Assembly: GCA_030049955.1 (NCBI GenBank)
Contig: JASIJX010000645.1
Coordinates: forward strand, 1 to 7,251
Length of the DNA: 7,251 nucleotides
Direction: 5' to 3'
Origin: Acidobacteriaceae bacterium
Lineage (GTDB): Bacteria; Acidobacteriota; Terriglobia; Terriglobales; Acidobacteriaceae
The notes under the pieces were generated by a model. That model was not told the DNA's origin and ran no database searches. It saw only the letters and a list, made by a program, of their open reading frames with translations. The position numbers were made by a program, and so were the translations under genes. This document shows, piece by piece, positions 5,488 through 7,251 of the stretch (the first letter of the stretch is position 1; the number at the start of each line of letters is the position of its first letter).

Positions 5488-7194
5488 TTGGCAACGTTTC
5501 GCATGTCCTTTTCAGCGAGTCACAAGATGGCAACCGCAAACTTTAACGGCATTCGCGTTCTCAGCCTCGAGTCGCGCCGCGCCGTTGAAGCGGGAAAGCT
5601 GATTCGCACATTTGGCGGCGAAGCTCTTACCGCTCCCGCAATGCGGGAAATCGCCGTAAACTCCGACAGCCCCATGGTCGAGTTTGCCGAAGCGCTGATG
5701 GCCGGCGCATTCGATCTGGTCATTTTCACCACTGGCGTTGGCGTACGCGCGCTCATCAAGACCGTCTCTGAGCACATGGACCGTGAGAGGTTTCTCGACG
5801 CTCTGCGGTCGGTAAAGATTGCCGCGCGTGGACCGAAATCATCGGGCGCGCTGCGCGAAGCCGGGATTCCAATCACTGTTATCGCTCCGGAGCCATTTAC
5901 ATGGCGCGCACTCGTGCAAGCGATGGAGGAAAAATTCGGAAGAGATCTGAATGGAATGAACATCGCTGTACAGGAATACGGCACATCGAATCCTGAGCTT
6001 CTTACCGTACTGGCGGAAAAAAGCGTTTCGATTACGCGCGTGCTTGTGTATCAATGGGCACTGCCGGAGGATGTTCAACCGTTGCGTGAGGCTGTGATTG
6101 CACTTGCTCATGGGCATGTTGACGTTGTGCTTTTCATGAATGCAGGGCAGGTAGCCCATCTCTTCCTTATGGCGGAGCGCATGGGGTACACCGATGCGCT
6201 TTACGAGGGCTTCCACTCCACGGTAATCGGGTCCATCGGACCGAGCACCACCGAAGGCCTGTCGATGTACCGGCTCATACCTGACTTCGAACCATCGCAA
6301 TCGAAGATGGGGTTTCTCATCAAGGAAATCGCGGAAAATGCCGAGAGACTGCTGAAGCAAAAACGTGCGGCGGCCTCGCTCCATCTCTCGAACGGCGCCC
6401 CTGGACCGATCAGCCCGCTGCTTACGACTGATTCCACCGACGCTCAAGCGGCCAAGCCCGCGATCTCCGGCGTGGACTTCCTTCACGAAATCGGCAGCCG
6501 CATGGCGGCATCCGATCCGCTGCACACTGTCCTGAATCGCATTGTCGACTTTGCCTGTTCTCTCATCCAATGCGATTCCTGTTTTGTCTATGTACTGGAA
6601 GGCGATCAACTGGTCTTACGCGCGTCGAAGAATCCTCATTCCGATCTCGTCGACCATCTGGGCATCTGGCTTGGCCAGGGCATCACGGGATGGGTTGGCT
6701 GGCATCGCGAGCCCGTCGCTATTGCGGAGAAGGCGCTCAAAGATCCACGTTTCCAGCGGTTCAAGAATCTGCCAGAGGACACTTTTGAGGCGTTTCTTTC
6801 CGTGCCAATCCTGTGCCGCAGCAAATTGATCGGCGTGATTAACTTGCAGCATCGCAAGCCTTACTACCATACCGAGCAAGAAGTGCGGCTGCTTACCGCA
6901 GCCGGCTATCTTGTCGGCGCCGAGTTGGAGCGAGCTCGTCTTGAAAGCGAGAATCTGGAACTCTCCGACCGCCTGGAATCCAGGAAGCAGATCGAGAAAG
7001 CTAAGGGAGTGTTGCAGCGCGACTTCGGGCTCGACGAAGATGCTGCATACAAAGCCTTGCAGCGGGAAAGCAGGCAGCGCCGCAAATCGATGCGAGAGAT
7101 CGCTGAGGCAATTTTGCTCAATGACGATCTGCGCAAGACCCGCTGGTCATTGGCAGGCCAGGTGAGCGAGGAAGATTCCTCGTCTGGCGCGTAA
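5488..7194 (+). CDS. HemD (uroporphyrinogen-III synthase-like)-GAF-ANTAR fusion, putative nitrate-assimilation antiterminator
   Basis: A 568-residue three-part protein. Residues about 21-270 resemble uroporphyrinogen-III synthase: GIRVLSLESRRA at 21-32, FTTGVGVRAL (80-89), AARGPKSSGALREAGI (112-127), VQEYGTSNPELL (161-172) and IGSIGPSTTEGL (247-258) match the paired HemD half-domains. After a linker, about 330-482 is a GAF sensor domain (GQGITGWVGWHREPVAI, SVPILCRSKLIGVINLQH). A short helical stretch leads to an ANTAR RNA-binding domain at about 490-545, with SRKQIEKAKGVLQRDFGL and the following three-helix pattern ending MREIAEAIL. ANTAR domains bind paired RNA hairpins and prevent termination. 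No DNA-binding domain or kinase is seen. The gene diverges from the nitrate operon, pointing to regulation of it. Start uncertain: TTG 5488 has GAGGGA nearby, while ATG 5503 and ATG 5527 lack a clear site; the HemD fold begins only after 5545, so all fit. Whether the HemD part is an enzyme or only a sensor is not decidable here. Confidence 0.88.
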   Translation: MATFRMSFSASHKMATANFNGIRVLSLESRRAVEAGKLIRTFGGEALTAPAMREIAVNSDSPMVEFAEALMAGAFDLVIFTTGVGVRALIKTVSEHMDRERFLDALRSVKIAARGPKSSGALREAGIPITVIAPEPFTWRALVQAMEEKFGRDLNGMNIAVQEYGTSNPELLTVLAEKSVSITRVLVYQWALPEDVQPLREAVIALAHGHVDVVLFMNAGQVAHLFLMAERMGYTDALYEGFHSTVIGSIGPSTTEGLSMYRLIPDFEPSQSKMGFLIKEIAENAERLLKQKRAAASLHLSNGAPGPISPLLTTDSTDAQAAKPAISGVDFLHEIGSRMAASDPLHTVLNRIVDFACSLIQCDSCFVYVLEGDQLVLRASKNPHSDLVDHLGIWLGQGITGWVGWHREPVAIAEKALKDPRFQRFKNLPEDTFEAFLSVPILCRSKLIGVINLQHRKPYYHTEQEVRLLTAAGYLVGAELERARLESENLELSDRLESRKQIEKAKGVLQRDFGLDEDAAYKALQRESRQRRKSMREIAEAILLNDDLRKTRWSLAGQVSEEDSSSGA

Positions 7195-7251
7195 AACAAC
7201 TCGTGAATCCCGCGCGGCACTTGTGCCCAGCGGCAACTTTGCGTAAGATAG

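Noticed and set aside
5022..5490. A canonical ANTAR target (two hairpins, six-base loops with A1 and G4) on the minus strand
   Set aside because: I scanned the gap by eye for six-base AxxGxx loops closed by at least three pairs and found none. The nearest are ACAG in an odd-sized loop at 5271-5285 and a CGCGAA hexaloop at 5143-5158, which lacks A1. A covariance search could still find a divergent form.
5488..5510. A sigma54-like GG/GC pair near the start of the regulator gene
   Set aside because: The spacing between GG and GC is nine rather than ten bases and the site lies inside the probable coding region.

Overview
The window looks like a bacterial chromosome segment of moderately high GC dedicated to nitrate use. 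The organism is most likely an acidobacterium (Terriglobia-like). This rests on overall protein character and the gene combination rather than on a taxonomic marker, so it is only a tentative assignment.

Layout. Three genes on the minus strand form one probable operon read right to left. The first (5021 to 3453) encodes a four-cluster iron-sulfur protein fused to a DmsC-type membrane anchor. It overlaps by 4 bases (ATGA) the second gene (3456 to 1252), a NasA/NarB-type molybdopterin nitrate reductase. After an 86-base gap comes the third (1165 to the left edge), a NarK/NNP-type nitrate/nitrite transporter cut by the window boundary. Diverging from this operon on the plus strand (5488 to 7194) is one large regulator-like gene. 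It encodes a uroporphyrinogen-III synthase-like (HemD) domain, a GAF domain and a C-terminal ANTAR RNA-binding domain. The 466-base divergent gap (5022 to 5487) holds no convincing gene but has several inverted repeats and a hairpin followed by five T's that reads as a terminator toward the operon. The last 57 bases hold nothing I can support.

How it may work. NarK imports nitrate. The nitrate reductase catalytic subunit has no Tat signal and should be cytoplasmic. Its likely electron donor is the fused DmsB-DmsC-like protein, whose charged loops place the Fe-S domain on the cytoplasmic side, so electrons would come from membrane quinol rather than from ferredoxin or NAD(P)H. No nitrite reductase or nitrate reductase accessory gene is visible; they may lie beyond the left edge.

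The most interesting element is the HemD-GAF-ANTAR protein. ANTAR proteins control nitrate assimilation by antitermination (NasR, NasT), and actinobacterial NnaR fuses a HemD domain to a DNA-binding domain to control nitrate assimilation. This protein combines the NnaR-like input domain with the NasR-like RNA output. It lies opposite a nitrate operon whose leader contains a possible terminator. I infer a tetrapyrrole/siroheme-linked or GAF-ligand-linked antitermination switch; I did not find a canonical ANTAR double-hexaloop RNA motif by eye.
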